64,000 nucleotides of DNA from the NCBI RefSeq assembly GCF_011317445.1, contig NZ_JAAAPL010000002.1, positions 124,001 to 188,000 on the forward strand, given 5' to 3'. This DNA comes from Chelativorans multitrophicus. Its GTDB lineage: Bacteria; Pseudomonadota; Alphaproteobacteria; Rhizobiales; Rhizobiaceae. A model generated the notes under the pieces. The model was not told the origin of the DNA, made no database searches, and saw only the letters and a list, made by a program, of their open reading frames with translations. A program made the translations under genes and the position numbers. Shown one piece after another: positions 9,626-18,313 of the stretch. Each line of letters opens with the position of its first letter. Positions within the stretch are counted from its first letter, which is position 1.

Positions 9626-10012
9626 ATGGCTGTCCGCATCGTCCGTCTGGGGTCATCTCGTCATCCGGGGGAGGGCGTCCGCATCGGCACTGTCCGGCGC
9701 CCGCCTCGCGGCGTGCGAAAGGAGCGCTATGCGGCGGATGACTGGTACGATGTCTGGTACCCGGAGCTTTCGCCCAGTCCCGAACTGGTGTCCCGCGCCC
9801 AGGCAGCGCTGACGGAAAGCGAATGGAAAGCGTTCTCCCGCGCATTCCGGGCAGAGATGAGCGAACCGGCAGCACGGCACACGCTCGATCTCCTGGCGAC
9901 GCTTTCAAATAAGGCGGATTTCTCGATCGGCTGCTATTGCGAAGATGAAGCGCGCTGCCACCGCTCCATCCTGCGGTCTCTCCTGGCCGAGCGCGGCGCG
10001 GCGATCGAGTAA
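9626..10012 (+). CDS. DUF488 family protein
   Basis: The 128 residues from ATG 9626 match DUF488. A start VRIVRLGSSRHPGEGVRIGTVRR is followed by YDVWYPELSPS and a C-terminal CYCEDEARCHRSILRSLL with conserved Cys and His. The biochemical role of DUF488 is unknown. It is a lone plus-strand gene between rplY and prs and ends four bases before the prs stop codon, so the two genes are convergent and nearly touching. Frame readings upstream of 9626 run into the rplY promoter region and are not supported. Confidence 0.85.
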   Translation: MAVRIVRLGSSRHPGEGVRIGTVRRPPRGVRKERYAADDWYDVWYPELSPSPELVSRAQAALTESEWKAFSRAFRAEMSEPAARHTLDLLATLSNKADFSIGCYCEDEARCHRSILRSLLAERGAAIE

Positions 10013-10016
10013 TGTC

Positions 10017-10949
10017 TTAGTTGAAGAGGCTCGAAACCGATTCTTCCGAAGCCGTCCGCGAGATTGCCTCTCCGATTAGGTCGGCGATCGTTATGGCGCG
10101 GATATTATGGGCGGCTTCCACCGACGAGGTCGGCTGAATGGAGTCCGTTATCACCAGTTCCTTGAGCTTCGAACCGGTGATCCTTGCCACGGCTCCGCCC
10201 GAGAGCACGCCATGGGTGATATAGGCCGTAACGCTCGTCGCTCCATTGGCGATCAGTGCTTCGGCAGCGTTGCAGAGCGTGCCGCCGGAATCGACGATAT
10301 CATCGATCAGCAGGCAATCCCGGCCATGAACGTCGCCGATGACGTTCATCACCTCCGACTCGCCGGGACGGTCGCGGCGCTTGTCGACGATGGCGAGCGG
10401 GGCATCGATGCGCTTGGCGAGCGCGCGGGCGCGCACGACGCCGCCGACATCGGGGGAAACGACCATCACGTTTTCAAGCTTGTAATGGGCCTTCACGTCA
10501 CGCGCCATGACCGGCACCGCGTAGAGATTGTCCGTCGGAATATCGAAGAACCCCTGGATCTGGCCGGCATGGAGGTCAAGCGTCAGCACGCGGTCGGCGC
10601 CGGCCTGGGTAATCAGATTTGCCACCAGCTTGGCGGAGATCGGAGTGCGGCCCGAAGTGCGGCGGTCCTGCCGCGCATAGCCGAAATAGGGAAGCACTGC
10701 CGTGATGCGGCGGGCCGAGGAGCGGCGGAATGCGTCGATCATGATGAGCAGTTCCATCAGGTGATCGTTCGCCGGATAGGAGGTGGACTGCAGGACGAAA
10801 ACGTCCTCGCCGCGCACATTCTCCTGGATTTCGACAAAGATCTCCTGATCTGCGAAACGGCGGACCATCGCCTTGCCGAGTGAAATGTTGAGGTAGCGGG
10901 CAATGGCCTCGGCCAGCACCCGGTTGGAATTGCCCGCAAAAAGCTTCAT
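10017..10949 (-). CDS. prs: Ribose-phosphate pyrophosphokinase (PRPP synthetase)
   Basis: It makes PRPP from ribose 5-phosphate and ATP for nucleotide, His and Trp synthesis. The 310-residue product starts [20 protein letters not shown] and carries the PRPP-binding loop [14 protein letters not shown] and the ribose-5-phosphate segment [13 protein letters not shown] chose ATG 10949 because it gives the universal N-terminus; the longer reading to 10979 adds ten unrelated residues. Apt, encoded 6 kb away in this window, uses its product. Confidence 0.97.
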   Translation of the reverse strand: MKLFAGNSNRVLAEAIARYLNISLGKAMVRRFADQEIFVEIQENVRGEDVFVLQSTSYPANDHLMELLIMIDAFRRSSARRITAVLPYFGYARQDRRTSGRTPISAKLVANLITQAGADRVLTLDLHAGQIQGFFDIPTDNLYAVPVMARDVKAHYKLENVMVVSPDVGGVVRARALAKRIDAPLAIVDKRRDRPGESEVMNVIGDVHGRDCLLIDDIVDSGGTLCNAAEALIANGATSVTAYITHGVLSGGAVARITGSKLKELVITDSIQPTSSVEAAHNIRAITIADLIGEAISRTASEESVSSLFN

Positions 10950-11114
10950 GGAGTGATCCCGGCCGACGCCACGTTTCAATCCGGGCTTTTAGCGGCGTTG
11001 CCAATGATTGCAAGGGCGAATAGCCGATACACACTTCGTTTGGTGCGGCTGAGAGCTCTGCTTGTTCAAATACCACTAACCGTTGGTTGCATTCAGCGGT
11101 CGACTAATCGTTGC

Positions 11115-11735
11115 TCATGTCCGTGTCGAAGTTCCTTGAAGCCAGGCGGCCAGCTCGTCGATCGTCCGATCGGCGACGGCGTTGATATTGGCGGCGTTCA
11201 CCGCCGTCCAGCCTTCGCCGGTACCGCTGGCCTTCTCCTGTCCCTGGATACGGTGCAGGCGGTTGCCCGCCGGATCAAGCACATCCCAGACGAAAATGAT
11301 GGTGGTTCCTTTCTCGTCATTGATGGTCGAGAAATATCCCTTCAGAACATGGGTAGCGGCTTGGCCCTCGGAGGAGATGGTAAGGCCGCGCTGCCTCCCG
11401 CGCGCGGAGAGGCGGCTGGATAGCGGTTCCAGCGTTTCGGCCGCGGCTCCGATTACCGGTGCGAACTGGATACGGGCATTGCGTGCGATCGCGGCCACTG
11501 ACTGGCCTGTCTGCGCACCGACGGTGCTTTGGTCCGTTAATGTCGTGGTTGTGGGCGCTGTTGTGCCTGCGCTGCCGGGCGGGGGGAGGGCTTGCGCGTC
11601 AGAGGACGGACTGGAGGTCTGAGATGCTACCCGTGCAGCGCCGGCAGTTGAGAGATCGATCGCGTCCGTTCCGCTGCATCCGGCAGTTGCAGCCGCGAGC
11701 ATCAGAAGCCATGCCCTTGTTTTCCCGCGCACCAT
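11115..11735 (-). CDS. Predicted secreted or lipoprotein of unknown function
   Basis: I do not recognise a named family. The 206 residues begin with a hydrophobic segment AWLLMLAAATAGCSG that looks like a lipoprotein signal with Cys after AG, although position -3 (T) is not ideal. A Ser/Thr/Pro/Gln-rich linker (about 30-75) precedes a folded domain of about 120 residues ending ELAAWLQG. ATG 11735 follows GGGGA; another ATG at 11768 follows AAAGGG and would add 11 residues. It lies 50 bases downstream of the M24 gene on the same strand and probably belongs to that operon. Confidence 0.75.
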   Translation of the reverse strand: MVRGKTRAWLLMLAAATAGCSGTDAIDLSTAGAARVASQTSSPSSDAQALPPPGSAGTTAPTTTTLTDQSTVGAQTGQSVAAIARNARIQFAPVIGAAAETLEPLSSRLSARGRQRGLTISSEGQAATHVLKGYFSTINDEKGTTIIFVWDVLDPAGNRLHRIQGQEKASGTGEGWTAVNAANINAVADRTIDELAAWLQGTSTRT

Positions 11736-11785
11736 TTTTATCCCCGCGATGATAGCCCCCCGAGGCATTCCATCCCTTTCAGCTC

Positions 11786-12937
11786 CTACTTTATGATTAA
11801 ATCGAGGCCATGGCGAGAAAGCATTTCCGGTGAGGAGTCGGTTGTAAGATAGGTGCGCCCCAGGCACATGGCGGTGCCTGAATCGGAGTCCATGATGATC
11901 ATGTGGGCAAAAAGCGTCATGTCCGGCGCAATCGGCTCGGGATTGCCCGCGTAGAACATCTGCGGTTCCATCCATGACGGCGAAAAACGCGCGCCCAGCG
12001 AATATCCACAGGCATTCAGCCGATGGCGCGTCAGATCATGCGCTTCCATTACCTTCGCGTGGGCATCGAAAACGTCGCCGAAGGTTTTTCCCGGCGCCAT
12101 CACCTTTTCGCAGGCAAGAAGCGCGGCCTTTGCGGCCTCGAAAAGCTCCTGATGGCGCCGCGAAGCCTTGCCCGTGAGAACAGTCTGCATCATGGCGGCG
12201 TGGTAGTGATGATATACGCCGGCCCATTCCAGCGTCAGCTGGTCGTTTTTGCCGAGTTTCCTTCGCCCGGCTTTATATCGGCACAGCAGCGCGTCGGCGC
12301 CCGAGCCGATGACGAATTCATTCCCGGGATAATCCCCGCCGCCCGCCAGGATCGCACCTTGCATCGCGGCAAGGATAGCCGCCTCGTCGCCGCCCTGCTT
12401 GATCAGCGGAGCCGCGGCATCCAGAGCCTCGTCGGCCAGCCTTGCAGCGTCCCTTACCTTTTCGATTTCAGCCGGGCTTTTCAACAGACGCAGCCGGGGC
12501 ACGAGGTCGGACGCATCCTCGATCTTGGCAAAGGTCTGGAGCTGCTCATCTAAAAGCTTGCCGTTCCTGGCGGTCAGCCCGTGCGTGTCATATTCCACAC
12601 CGATTCGCATGCCGAGCAGGTCGAGGTCGTTCAGGAGGTTCCGCAGATCGAGTGCGGGGTTGGCGCCGTAACGATCGTTCCAAACGATGATATTGTCGAT
12701 GATGGATGTATGCCGCGCCTGACGCAGATCGGCAGAACGCGTGAGCAGAACCATCGAGCCGTCGGCTTTCACCACCAGGCATTGGAAGAAGCAGAAGCCG
12801 AATGTGTCATAGCCGGTCAGCCAATACATGCTGTCCTGGGCGAAGAGCAGCATGGCATCCAGTTTGCGTTCCGACATTTCTATGAGCAGCCTGTCGCGGC
12901 GTGCGTCGAATTCGGCACGTTCGAAATGCAAGGCCAT
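11786..12937 (-). CDS. M24-family peptidase-fold protein (Xaa-Pro peptidase-like)
   Basis: The 383 residues have a creatinase N-terminal domain (1-130) and a pita-bread M24 domain (about 140-380). The metal-ligand pattern of true aminopeptidases is not clear: the usual Asp-rich motif reads LEWAGVYHHYHAAM, and the GHGIG segment is replaced by CGYSLGARFSPSWME. It therefore resembles creatinase or ectoine-hydrolase-like members, which work without the usual metals. The start ATG 12937 sits 6 bases behind a perfect GGAGGT and overlaps the pgeF stop (TGATG). Confidence 0.85.
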   Translation of the reverse strand: MALHFERAEFDARRDRLLIEMSERKLDAMLLFAQDSMYWLTGYDTFGFCFFQCLVVKADGSMVLLTRSADLRQARHTSIIDNIIVWNDRYGANPALDLRNLLNDLDLLGMRIGVEYDTHGLTARNGKLLDEQLQTFAKIEDASDLVPRLRLLKSPAEIEKVRDAARLADEALDAAAPLIKQGGDEAAILAAMQGAILAGGGDYPGNEFVIGSGADALLCRYKAGRRKLGKNDQLTLEWAGVYHHYHAAMMQTVLTGKASRRHQELFEAAKAALLACEKVMAPGKTFGDVFDAHAKVMEAHDLTRHRLNACGYSLGARFSPSWMEPQMFYAGNPEPIAPDMTLFAHMIIMDSDSGTAMCLGRTYLTTDSSPEMLSRHGLDLIIK

Positions 12938-13731
12938 CAGGATACCTCCAGGCAAATCGCCGAGATCTGGCGTCCGTAGTCCGGTTCGCCGCGGTGGGCG
13001 GCCCTGCGGTAGGAGAAGAAATCGTCCTCCTGCGCATAGGTGCAGCGCCCGAGCGCTTCGGCCTTAATCCCGGCCCGGGTGAGACGGTCTATGGTGTAGA
13101 GATTGAGGTCGAACAGCGCGTGGCCGGACTTGCCGGAGTCCCGGAAATAGCGGGCGTTATCCTCGTCCGCCCCGATGAAGCGCTGTATATATTCCGGCCC
13201 GACTTCATAGTTTTCCTGGCTGATCGAGGGGCCAAGCACGGCTGCGATATGCTCTCGGCGGGCGCCGAGCCGTTCCATGGCGTCGATCGTGTTTTCAAGT
13301 ATACCGGTCAAGGCGCCTTTCCAGCCGGCATGGGCAGCACCGATCACCCCTGCCTGCGTATCCGCAAAGAGAACCGGCCCGCAGTCGGCTGCAAGCACGC
13401 CGAGCGCAACACCGGGCTTGCGCGTCACCAACCCGTCGGCATTGGGGCGGGAATCGATGGGAAACGGATCCTCGACCGTTACCACTTCCGCCGAATGGCA
13501 TTGATGGATTGTAACCAGGCGCTCCGCCGGTACACCCATGGCCGCAGCCACCCGGCGCCTGTTTTCACGAACCGCTTCAGGAGAATCGGTCGAGCCGAGG
13601 CCGACATTGAGGCTGTCGAAAATCCCTGTGGATACACCGCCGCGGCGGGTAAAAAAGCCATGCCTTACACCCCCGGCACGAGCGCCAAGGAGGGGTGACC
13701 GGACGGGCTCCGGTCTGGTCATGTCAAGCAT
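12937..13731 (-). CDS. pgeF: Polyphenol oxidase/laccase-domain purine nucleoside phosphorylase (YfiH/PgeF family)
   Basis: The family are copper- or zinc-binding cytoplasmic enzymes; members cleave purine nucleosides and remove wrong amino acids from peptidoglycan precursors. The 264-residue product has the metal-site motifs HQCHSAE, AADCGPV and HAGWKG, plus GRCTYAQEDDFFSYRR near the end. It lies between the MidA-like gene and the M24 gene, and its stop overlaps the M24 start by one base, showing translational coupling. ATG 13731 is preceded by GGAAGG; ATG 13722 is possible. Confidence 0.93.
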   Translation of the reverse strand: MLDMTRPEPVRSPLLGARAGGVRHGFFTRRGGVSTGIFDSLNVGLGSTDSPEAVRENRRRVAAAMGVPAERLVTIHQCHSAEVVTVEDPFPIDSRPNADGLVTRKPGVALGVLAADCGPVLFADTQAGVIGAAHAGWKGALTGILENTIDAMERLGARREHIAAVLGPSISQENYEVGPEYIQRFIGADEDNARYFRDSGKSGHALFDLNLYTIDRLTRAGIKAEALGRCTYAQEDDFFSYRRAAHRGEPDYGRQISAICLEVS

Positions 13732-13857
13732 GCGCTGCCTTCCGGTCTGTTTCGGAGCGCGGATCGTGGGGGAAGGAAAGGGGCAATGTCAATCAGGTTT
13801 GATCTTGCAGTCTAATGCTCTCGACAGCCAACGCGTGGCAGCTATCTGCAACCTCGC

Positions 13858-14934
13858 CTAAAATGGCGGCACCTCGATTCCCACCGGCAGAACCGCCATC
13901 GCCTTGAACAATTCCCCCATCTCCTGCGGCCCTGCCAGTCTTTCGACCTCACCCCGTATGCGTTGCTGCTCCTCGGCGCTCTTGCCGGCGCCGAGCCGCC
14001 CGGCGCGTTCCAAAAGCCCGAGATCCAGCAGGAATTCGCCTTGCGGCATCAGCCTGGTTTCGAGCCCGTGCGTGCGGGCGACACTGCCGAGGGCTGCAAA
14101 ATCGACATGCGCCGTCAAGTCCGCCTCGCCGGGGTGGGCGAGCGGGTCGTCATAGGCATGGCGCCGCACCGCCTGCAATGTGTCACCCAGCGCGGGATCG
14201 CTGTACCCATAGTCGATGAAAAGTCCCGCGCCGAACTGCCGCGACAGCCGCTCCGCGATCACGTCCATCAGCGCCTCGCGGGCGGGTGCAGTCTCGAAGA
14301 TGGTGCCTTCAGGCGCTTGTTCCGCGTCCTTCGGCAGAAGCGAAGGATCAAGGGCGCCCGGACCGATCCCAAAAGCGAGCGCGCCGTCGTCGGTGTGCCC
14401 CACCACGCGCTCGCGCCAACCGGCAGGCGTCTTAACGTACTCCTTTATTGGCACGGCGTCAAAAAGCTCGTTGCCGACGATGAATAGCGGCCCGTCCGGC
14501 AGATCTTCCACGCGCGAAAACCAGGCCGGTTTTGCCTGTGCCTCTTCCAATGTCTTCTTCTGAATAGCTGTCAATCTCGGGCTTACTTCGATCATGGCGA
14601 AGCGGTGCGTGCTCACGAGCTGTGGATCCAACTTAGAGAGCGTGCGCAGGATATCCTTCATCAGAGTGCCGCGCCCGGGACCGATCTCGGCGAAAAGCGG
14701 GCTATCCGGTGTGCCGCACGCCTTCCAGGCAGCATATAGCCATACGGCCACAAGCTCGCCGAACATCTGGCTCACCTCCGGCGCGGTGGTGAAGTCGCCG
14801 GCAGCGCCGAAGGGCTCGCGCGTGGTGTAATAGCCGTCATCCGGGTCGAACAGGCAGAGCGCCATATAGGCGTCGATGCCCATCGGGCCGGTTGCCTCAA
14901 TGAGCCGAAGGATGCGCTCGTGCAGCCTCGTCAT
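13858..14934 (-). CDS. SAM-dependent methyltransferase, MidA/NDUFAF7 family
   Basis: This is the bacterial homologue of mitochondrial MidA/NDUFAF7, which methylates an arginine of the NDUFS2 subunit of complex I. The 358-residue product carries [16 protein letters not shown] (SAM-binding motif I) and the family signatures [27 protein letters not shown] and [13 protein letters not shown]. The start ATG 14934 overlaps the lgt stop by four bases (ATGA), so it is coupled to lgt. A role in complex I assembly is inferred from the family. Confidence 0.92.
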   Translation of the reverse strand: MTRLHERILRLIEATGPMGIDAYMALCLFDPDDGYYTTREPFGAAGDFTTAPEVSQMFGELVAVWLYAAWKACGTPDSPLFAEIGPGRGTLMKDILRTLSKLDPQLVSTHRFAMIEVSPRLTAIQKKTLEEAQAKPAWFSRVEDLPDGPLFIVGNELFDAVPIKEYVKTPAGWRERVVGHTDDGALAFGIGPGALDPSLLPKDAEQAPEGTIFETAPAREALMDVIAERLSRQFGAGLFIDYGYSDPALGDTLQAVRRHAYDDPLAHPGEADLTAHVDFAALGSVARTHGLETRLMPQGEFLLDLGLLERAGRLGAGKSAEEQQRIRGEVERLAGPQEMGELFKAMAVLPVGIEVPPF

Positions 14935-15785
14935 ATCTCCTGCCGTGCCGGGGCCGGCTTGCGCGCTGTCAGCATGGCCCAGATCCCCGCGGCGACCATC
15001 GGTATCGAAAGCACCATGCCCATCGTGAGCCAGCCTCCGAAGAGGTAGCCAAGCTGCGCATCGGGGACACGGAAGAACTCCACAAAGATGCGCGCCAGTC
15101 CGTAGCCGCAGATGAATGCCCCACCGATGAAGCCCGGCGTCTTGAGCTTCAGCATTCCATGGGTGAGCACGCGCAGCACGAGGAAAAGAACCAATCCCTC
15201 GAGCGCTGCCTCGTAGAGTTGGCTCGGATGGCGCGGCAGCGGCCCGCCATCGGGGAAGATCACGCCCCAGGGCATGTCCGTCGGCCGGCCCCAAAGCTCG
15301 GAATTGATGAAGTTTGCGACCCGCACGAGACCAAGGCCTACGGGAGTGGCGGCCGCGACCGTGTCGAGCATGCTCCATGGATTTATGCTGCGTGAAAAGG
15401 CGAACAGCACCATCGCGGCAATCGTGCCCAGCATGCCCCCATGGAAGGACATGCCGCCCTGCCAGATCGCGAAAATATCCAGTGGATTGTCGATGTAACG
15501 CGGCAGATCGTAAAAGAGGACATAGCCGAGCCTGCCGCCGAGCACTACGCCTGCGGCGGCCCAGAGGACGAAGTCGTCAAGATCCTCAGGCTTCATGGGC
15601 GGGACGTTGTTCGCCCAGAGCCTCGGCGTGCTCACGAGGCGCTTGGTGTACCACCATGCAAAGAGGATACCGGCCACATAGCCCAGCCCATACCAGTGCA
15701 CCGCAAGGGGACCGATCTGGAATATAACCGGGTCGATGTTCGGGAAGGGCAGGGCTGTCAAAGGCAGCAGAAGATAGTCGATCAA
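14931..15785 (-). CDS. lgt: Prolipoprotein diacylglyceryl transferase
   Basis: This is an inner-membrane enzyme that adds diacylglycerol from phosphatidylglycerol to the lipobox Cys of prolipoproteins. Seven or so transmembrane segments are seen, with the signatures [24 protein letters not shown] and [16 protein letters not shown] chose TTG 15785 ([19 protein letters not shown]), which has GGAGG five bases upstream and gives 284 residues, a normal length; ATG 15833 would add a non-homologous 16-residue leader. It heads the lgt-midA-pgeF-M24 group and is divergent from the ubiK-like gene. Confidence 0.95.
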   Translation of the reverse strand: MIDYLLLPLTALPFPNIDPVIFQIGPLAVHWYGLGYVAGILFAWWYTKRLVSTPRLWANNVPPMKPEDLDDFVLWAAAGVVLGGRLGYVLFYDLPRYIDNPLDIFAIWQGGMSFHGGMLGTIAAMVLFAFSRSINPWSMLDTVAAATPVGLGLVRVANFINSELWGRPTDMPWGVIFPDGGPLPRHPSQLYEAALEGLVLFLVLRVLTHGMLKLKTPGFIGGAFICGYGLARIFVEFFRVPDAQLGYLFGGWLTMGMVLSIPMVAAGIWAMLTARKPAPARQEI

Positions 15786-15915
15786 GCGTGCCTCCTGTCC
15801 TGGTCCTGGCCCCGCGAAGCTATGGGCAAGCATTGCGGCGCGGTCAAGTCCGGCGCATGATGGCTTGCATTCGCGGCTGGCCCGTCTTACGTCAAATATC
15901 AACAGGAGCACCGAC

Positions 15916-16224
15916 ATGACCAACGGCCCCAACCGGATCCTCGATGAGTTCGCGAAGATGGTGACCGATGCTGCCGGGGCCGCCCAGGGCGTGCGCCGCG
16001 AATTCGAGAATCTCTTCCGCGCCCAGGCGGAACGTATGCTCAACTCCATGGATCTGGTTCAGCGGGAAGACTTCGAGACCGTGCGCGAAATGGCCATCAA
16101 GGCCCGGGAGGAAAACGTGGCGCTTCTTGCCCGTATCGAGCTCCTCGAAGCGAAGCTGGCCGCCGCCTCGACCACGGATTCTGCCATTGGCGGCGCCAGC
16201 GGCTCCACGCGTTCAAAAAAATAG
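15916..16224 (+). CDS. ubiK: UbiK/BMFP-domain accessory factor
   Basis: This is a small coiled-coil protein of the BMFP (YqiC) family, which helps aerobic ubiquinone biosynthesis and binds membranes. The 102 residues show an amphipathic N-terminal helix ([21 protein letters not shown]), then a heptad-rich coiled coil with [13 protein letters not shown], the family hallmark. CAGGAG lies before ATG 15916. It is divergent from lgt with 130 bases between. The symbol follows the family; an ubiquinone role here is inferred but fits the neighbouring petABC. Confidence 0.85.
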   Translation: MTNGPNRILDEFAKMVTDAAGAAQGVRREFENLFRAQAERMLNSMDLVQREDFETVREMAIKAREENVALLARIELLEAKLAAASTTDSAIGGASGSTRSKK

Positions 16225-16547
16225 TTATCCTCATCCAGCCTGTGAGCAACGGCAAAAAACGCTGGCGTGAGAGTCGGTTGCGTTGCAGTTTGCATCGAGC
16301 TTAGAAGCTTGACTATCCACACAGACCGGCGAGATGGAGAAAAAAGGGCTGGTCAGGCGTTCCACGATCAATAGACTGAATTTGCTTGATGATTCGAATT
16401 GATCATCGGTCGGGCTGGGGCGGGCCCTGTCGTGTGTCTTTGCGTGTTCACGCTCCGCTCAAGTGTCGTACTCGGTCGCGTGCCTGAACCGCATGTGTCA
16501 CATGGCGGGCGTCTGACGGCGCTCCCGAAGAATGGGAAAGCAGATTT
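16225..16547. other. Gene-free interval before the ybjN-like gene
   Basis: No open frame with coding character is seen here. The only notable structure is a weak inverted repeat GATGAT (16388-16393) / ATCATC (16402-16407) around an 8-base spacer, possibly part of the promoter region of the downstream gene. No clear terminator is seen after the ubiK-like gene. Confidence 0.5.
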
Positions 16548-17048
16548 ATGAGCCTTCTTGAATTCGACATGACCCGTGGCGCCCATCCTGTGGACGTTAT
16601 CGAGCATGTCGCCCACTCGAACGACTGGAGCTTCGAGCGCAATGGCGACGACGAAATCGCCATTGCCGTGGCCGGCACCTGGACGGATTATCACGTCTCC
16701 TTTTCCTGGATGGAAGAGTTCGAGGCCCTTCACGTTGCCTGCGCGTTCGATCTGAAGGTGCCGGAGAAGCGGACGCTAGAGGTCATGCGGCTCATCTCCC
16801 TCATCAACGAACAGATGTTGTTCGGCCATTTCGACCTGTGGGAGCGCGAGGGTGTCGTCATGTTTCGCCAATCGCTGGTGCTCGCCGGCGGGCTGGAACC
16901 GACGGGCCAGCAGGTCGAGGTAATGCTCAACAGCGCCCTTGAAGCCTGCGAATGCTACTATCAGGCTTTCCAATATGTCATCTGGTCCGGCACGAGTGCT
17001 CAGGACGCGCTGAACAGCGTGCTGTTCGAAACCTTCGGCACCGCCTGA
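16548..17048 (+). CDS. YbjN domain-containing protein
   Basis: The 166-residue product belongs to the YbjN family (type III secretion chaperone-like fold); in E. coli YbjN affects motility and stress phenotypes by an unknown mechanism. The [26 protein letters not shown] opening and the [12 protein letters not shown]-type helix ([17 protein letters not shown] here) are typical of the alphaproteobacterial version. GGGAAAG precedes ATG 16548. It is followed after 8 bases by the tRNA-binding gene, suggesting one operon. Confidence 0.88.
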   Translation: MSLLEFDMTRGAHPVDVIEHVAHSNDWSFERNGDDEIAIAVAGTWTDYHVSFSWMEEFEALHVACAFDLKVPEKRTLEVMRLISLINEQMLFGHFDLWEREGVVMFRQSLVLAGGLEPTGQQVEVMLNSALEACECYYQAFQYVIWSGTSAQDALNSVLFETFGTA

Positions 17049-17056
17049 GAGAAGCG

Positions 17057-17404
17057 ATGAAGCGGGCGCCTGAGATCGCCTACGCCGATTTCGAAAAGGT
17101 CGATATCCGTGTTGGCACGGTTGTCGAGGCCGAGTCGTTCCCCGAGGCGCGAAAGCCAGCCCTTAAGCTGAAGATCGATTTTGGGCCGGATATCGGCGTG
17201 AAGAAGTCCTCCGCCCAGATCACCGTCCACTATACGCCACAGGAACTTATCGGGCGGCAGGTGATGGCGGTGTTGAATTTTCCGCCGCGCCAGATCGGCA
17301 GGTTCATGTCCGAAGTGCTCACGCTCGGCTTTGCCGATGAAAAGGGAGCCGTTGTGCTGGCGACGGTAGACAAGCGCGTGCCTAACGGCAGCCGGCTGCA
17401 CTGA
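17057..17404 (+). CDS. CsaA-like tRNA-binding domain protein
   Basis: The 115-residue product is a free-standing EMAP II/CsaA-type OB-fold domain. [27 protein letters not shown] opens the fold, and [21 protein letters not shown] is the signature of the CsaA group. Such proteins bind tRNA non-specifically and have been reported to act as chaperones for secreted proteins in Bacillus. A GAGAGAAG ribosome binding site precedes ATG 17057. It is probably cotranscribed with the ybjN-like gene 8 bases upstream. Confidence 0.9.
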   Translation: MKRAPEIAYADFEKVDIRVGTVVEAESFPEARKPALKLKIDFGPDIGVKKSSAQITVHYTPQELIGRQVMAVLNFPPRQIGRFMSEVLTLGFADEKGAVVLATVDKRVPNGSRLH

Positions 17405-17519
17405 TCCTGTCGGCAGGTCCAATTCTCCACACCTTCCTTACCAGATGATGCGGGATCGCCCGGCCGAGGGAACGATTTCATGGCCCGTGGCGTTCGTCAC
17501 CGCATTTAGGAGAGCAAGA

Positions 17520-17756
17520 GTGGAAACCGCGGTCGAGCTCACAGCAAGCGCGCGTCTCTTCGCCGAGCGGGCAGAGCTTTTTCCACAACTGGGGCGCCTG
17601 CAGCTGGACGAATGGGTGTCCAAGGGAGACCTTATCGAAATTCCCTCTTCCAGCCAGGCGGAGACATTCGTCGTGCTTGCCCGCCGAATTCGCATGGCTG
17701 AAGATGGAAGCCGCAAGCTCATATTCCTGCTCGATCATCCCATGCGTTCAGCTTAG
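17520..17756 (+). CDS. Small conserved-looking protein of unknown function
   Basis: I do not recognise a family. The 78 residues have normal codon choice for this genome and an alternating helix/strand profile without a signal peptide (VELTASARLFAERAELF, then a basic hydrophobic C-terminus KLIFLLDHPM). The start GTG 17520 has AGGAG 7 bases upstream, better placed than ATG 17445. It follows the CsaA-like gene by 115 bases. A long hairpin after it (17833-17871) may serve as its terminator. Confidence 0.55.
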   Translation: METAVELTASARLFAERAELFPQLGRLQLDEWVSKGDLIEIPSSSQAETFVVLARRIRMAEDGSRKLIFLLDHPMRSA

Positions 17757-17832
17757 GGCATCGCCATCTTAAGGCGATCAGGTATGGAATGCATGCCTTC
17801 GGCAATATCACCGGCAGCACTCGCCCCCAACG

Positions 17833-17871
17833 CAAAGGTCCGCCACGCGAAACGCTGCGGGCGGACCTTTG
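17833..17871. terminator. Long hairpin between two convergent small genes
   Basis: A 12-bp perfect stem CAAAGGTCCGCC (17833-17844) / GGCGGACCTTTG (17860-17871) encloses a 15-base loop. The T tract is short on both strands (three T), but the position between converging genes fits a bidirectional terminator. Confidence 0.65.
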
Positions 17872-17916
17872 TCAGCTCAGAATAAAGGTTGAGCGCGTCC
17901 GAAAGCGGGACGCGGC

Positions 17917-18117
17917 TTAGCTCCTGCTGGTGCCTGCACCGTTAGCATTGCCGGTTGGTGCATTCGCTGTGGCGGCCGGCTGGTTCTGCTGCACTTGCGG
18001 CTGCTGTTGCGGCTGGGCGGTTAGCCCCCTGTTGCGCACATCCCTGACGGTGTTGACGCTATCGGCGGGCTGGAATGCGATTGGGTACAGTCCGGTCGCT
18101 GGGCCAATCTTGGGCAT
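17917..18117 (-). CDS. Small Gln/Pro/Ala-rich protein of unknown function
   Basis: The 66 residues start with a conserved-looking segment (PKIGPATGLYPIAFQPADSV, residues 2-21) and end in a Gln/Pro/Asn-rich low-complexity tail (AQPQQQPQVQQNQ). There is no signal peptide or transmembrane segment. GAAGG lies about 9 bases before ATG 18117. Codon use is ordinary, and the hairpin at 17833-17871 follows its stop. I would call it a real but uncharacterised gene with moderate confidence. Confidence 0.5.
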   Translation of the reverse strand: MPKIGPATGLYPIAFQPADSVNTVRDVRNRGLTAQPQQQPQVQQNQPAATANAPTGNANGAGTSRS

Positions 18118-18313
18118 TGCTGATTGCCTTCACTGGAGGATTGCCGAAATTGAGATGGGAAAACCTGTCTCAAGCAAAGACTCTCAGATCGAAAGCCAAT
18201 TGCGGTATAGCTTTTCCAAATCCTCACATGTGCGTGGCTGGAATAGGAACGCGGTATACGCAGTTCAATGGCAATCGTTCTTGCGCATCCTAAGATATGG
18301 CGCGGTGGCTTGC

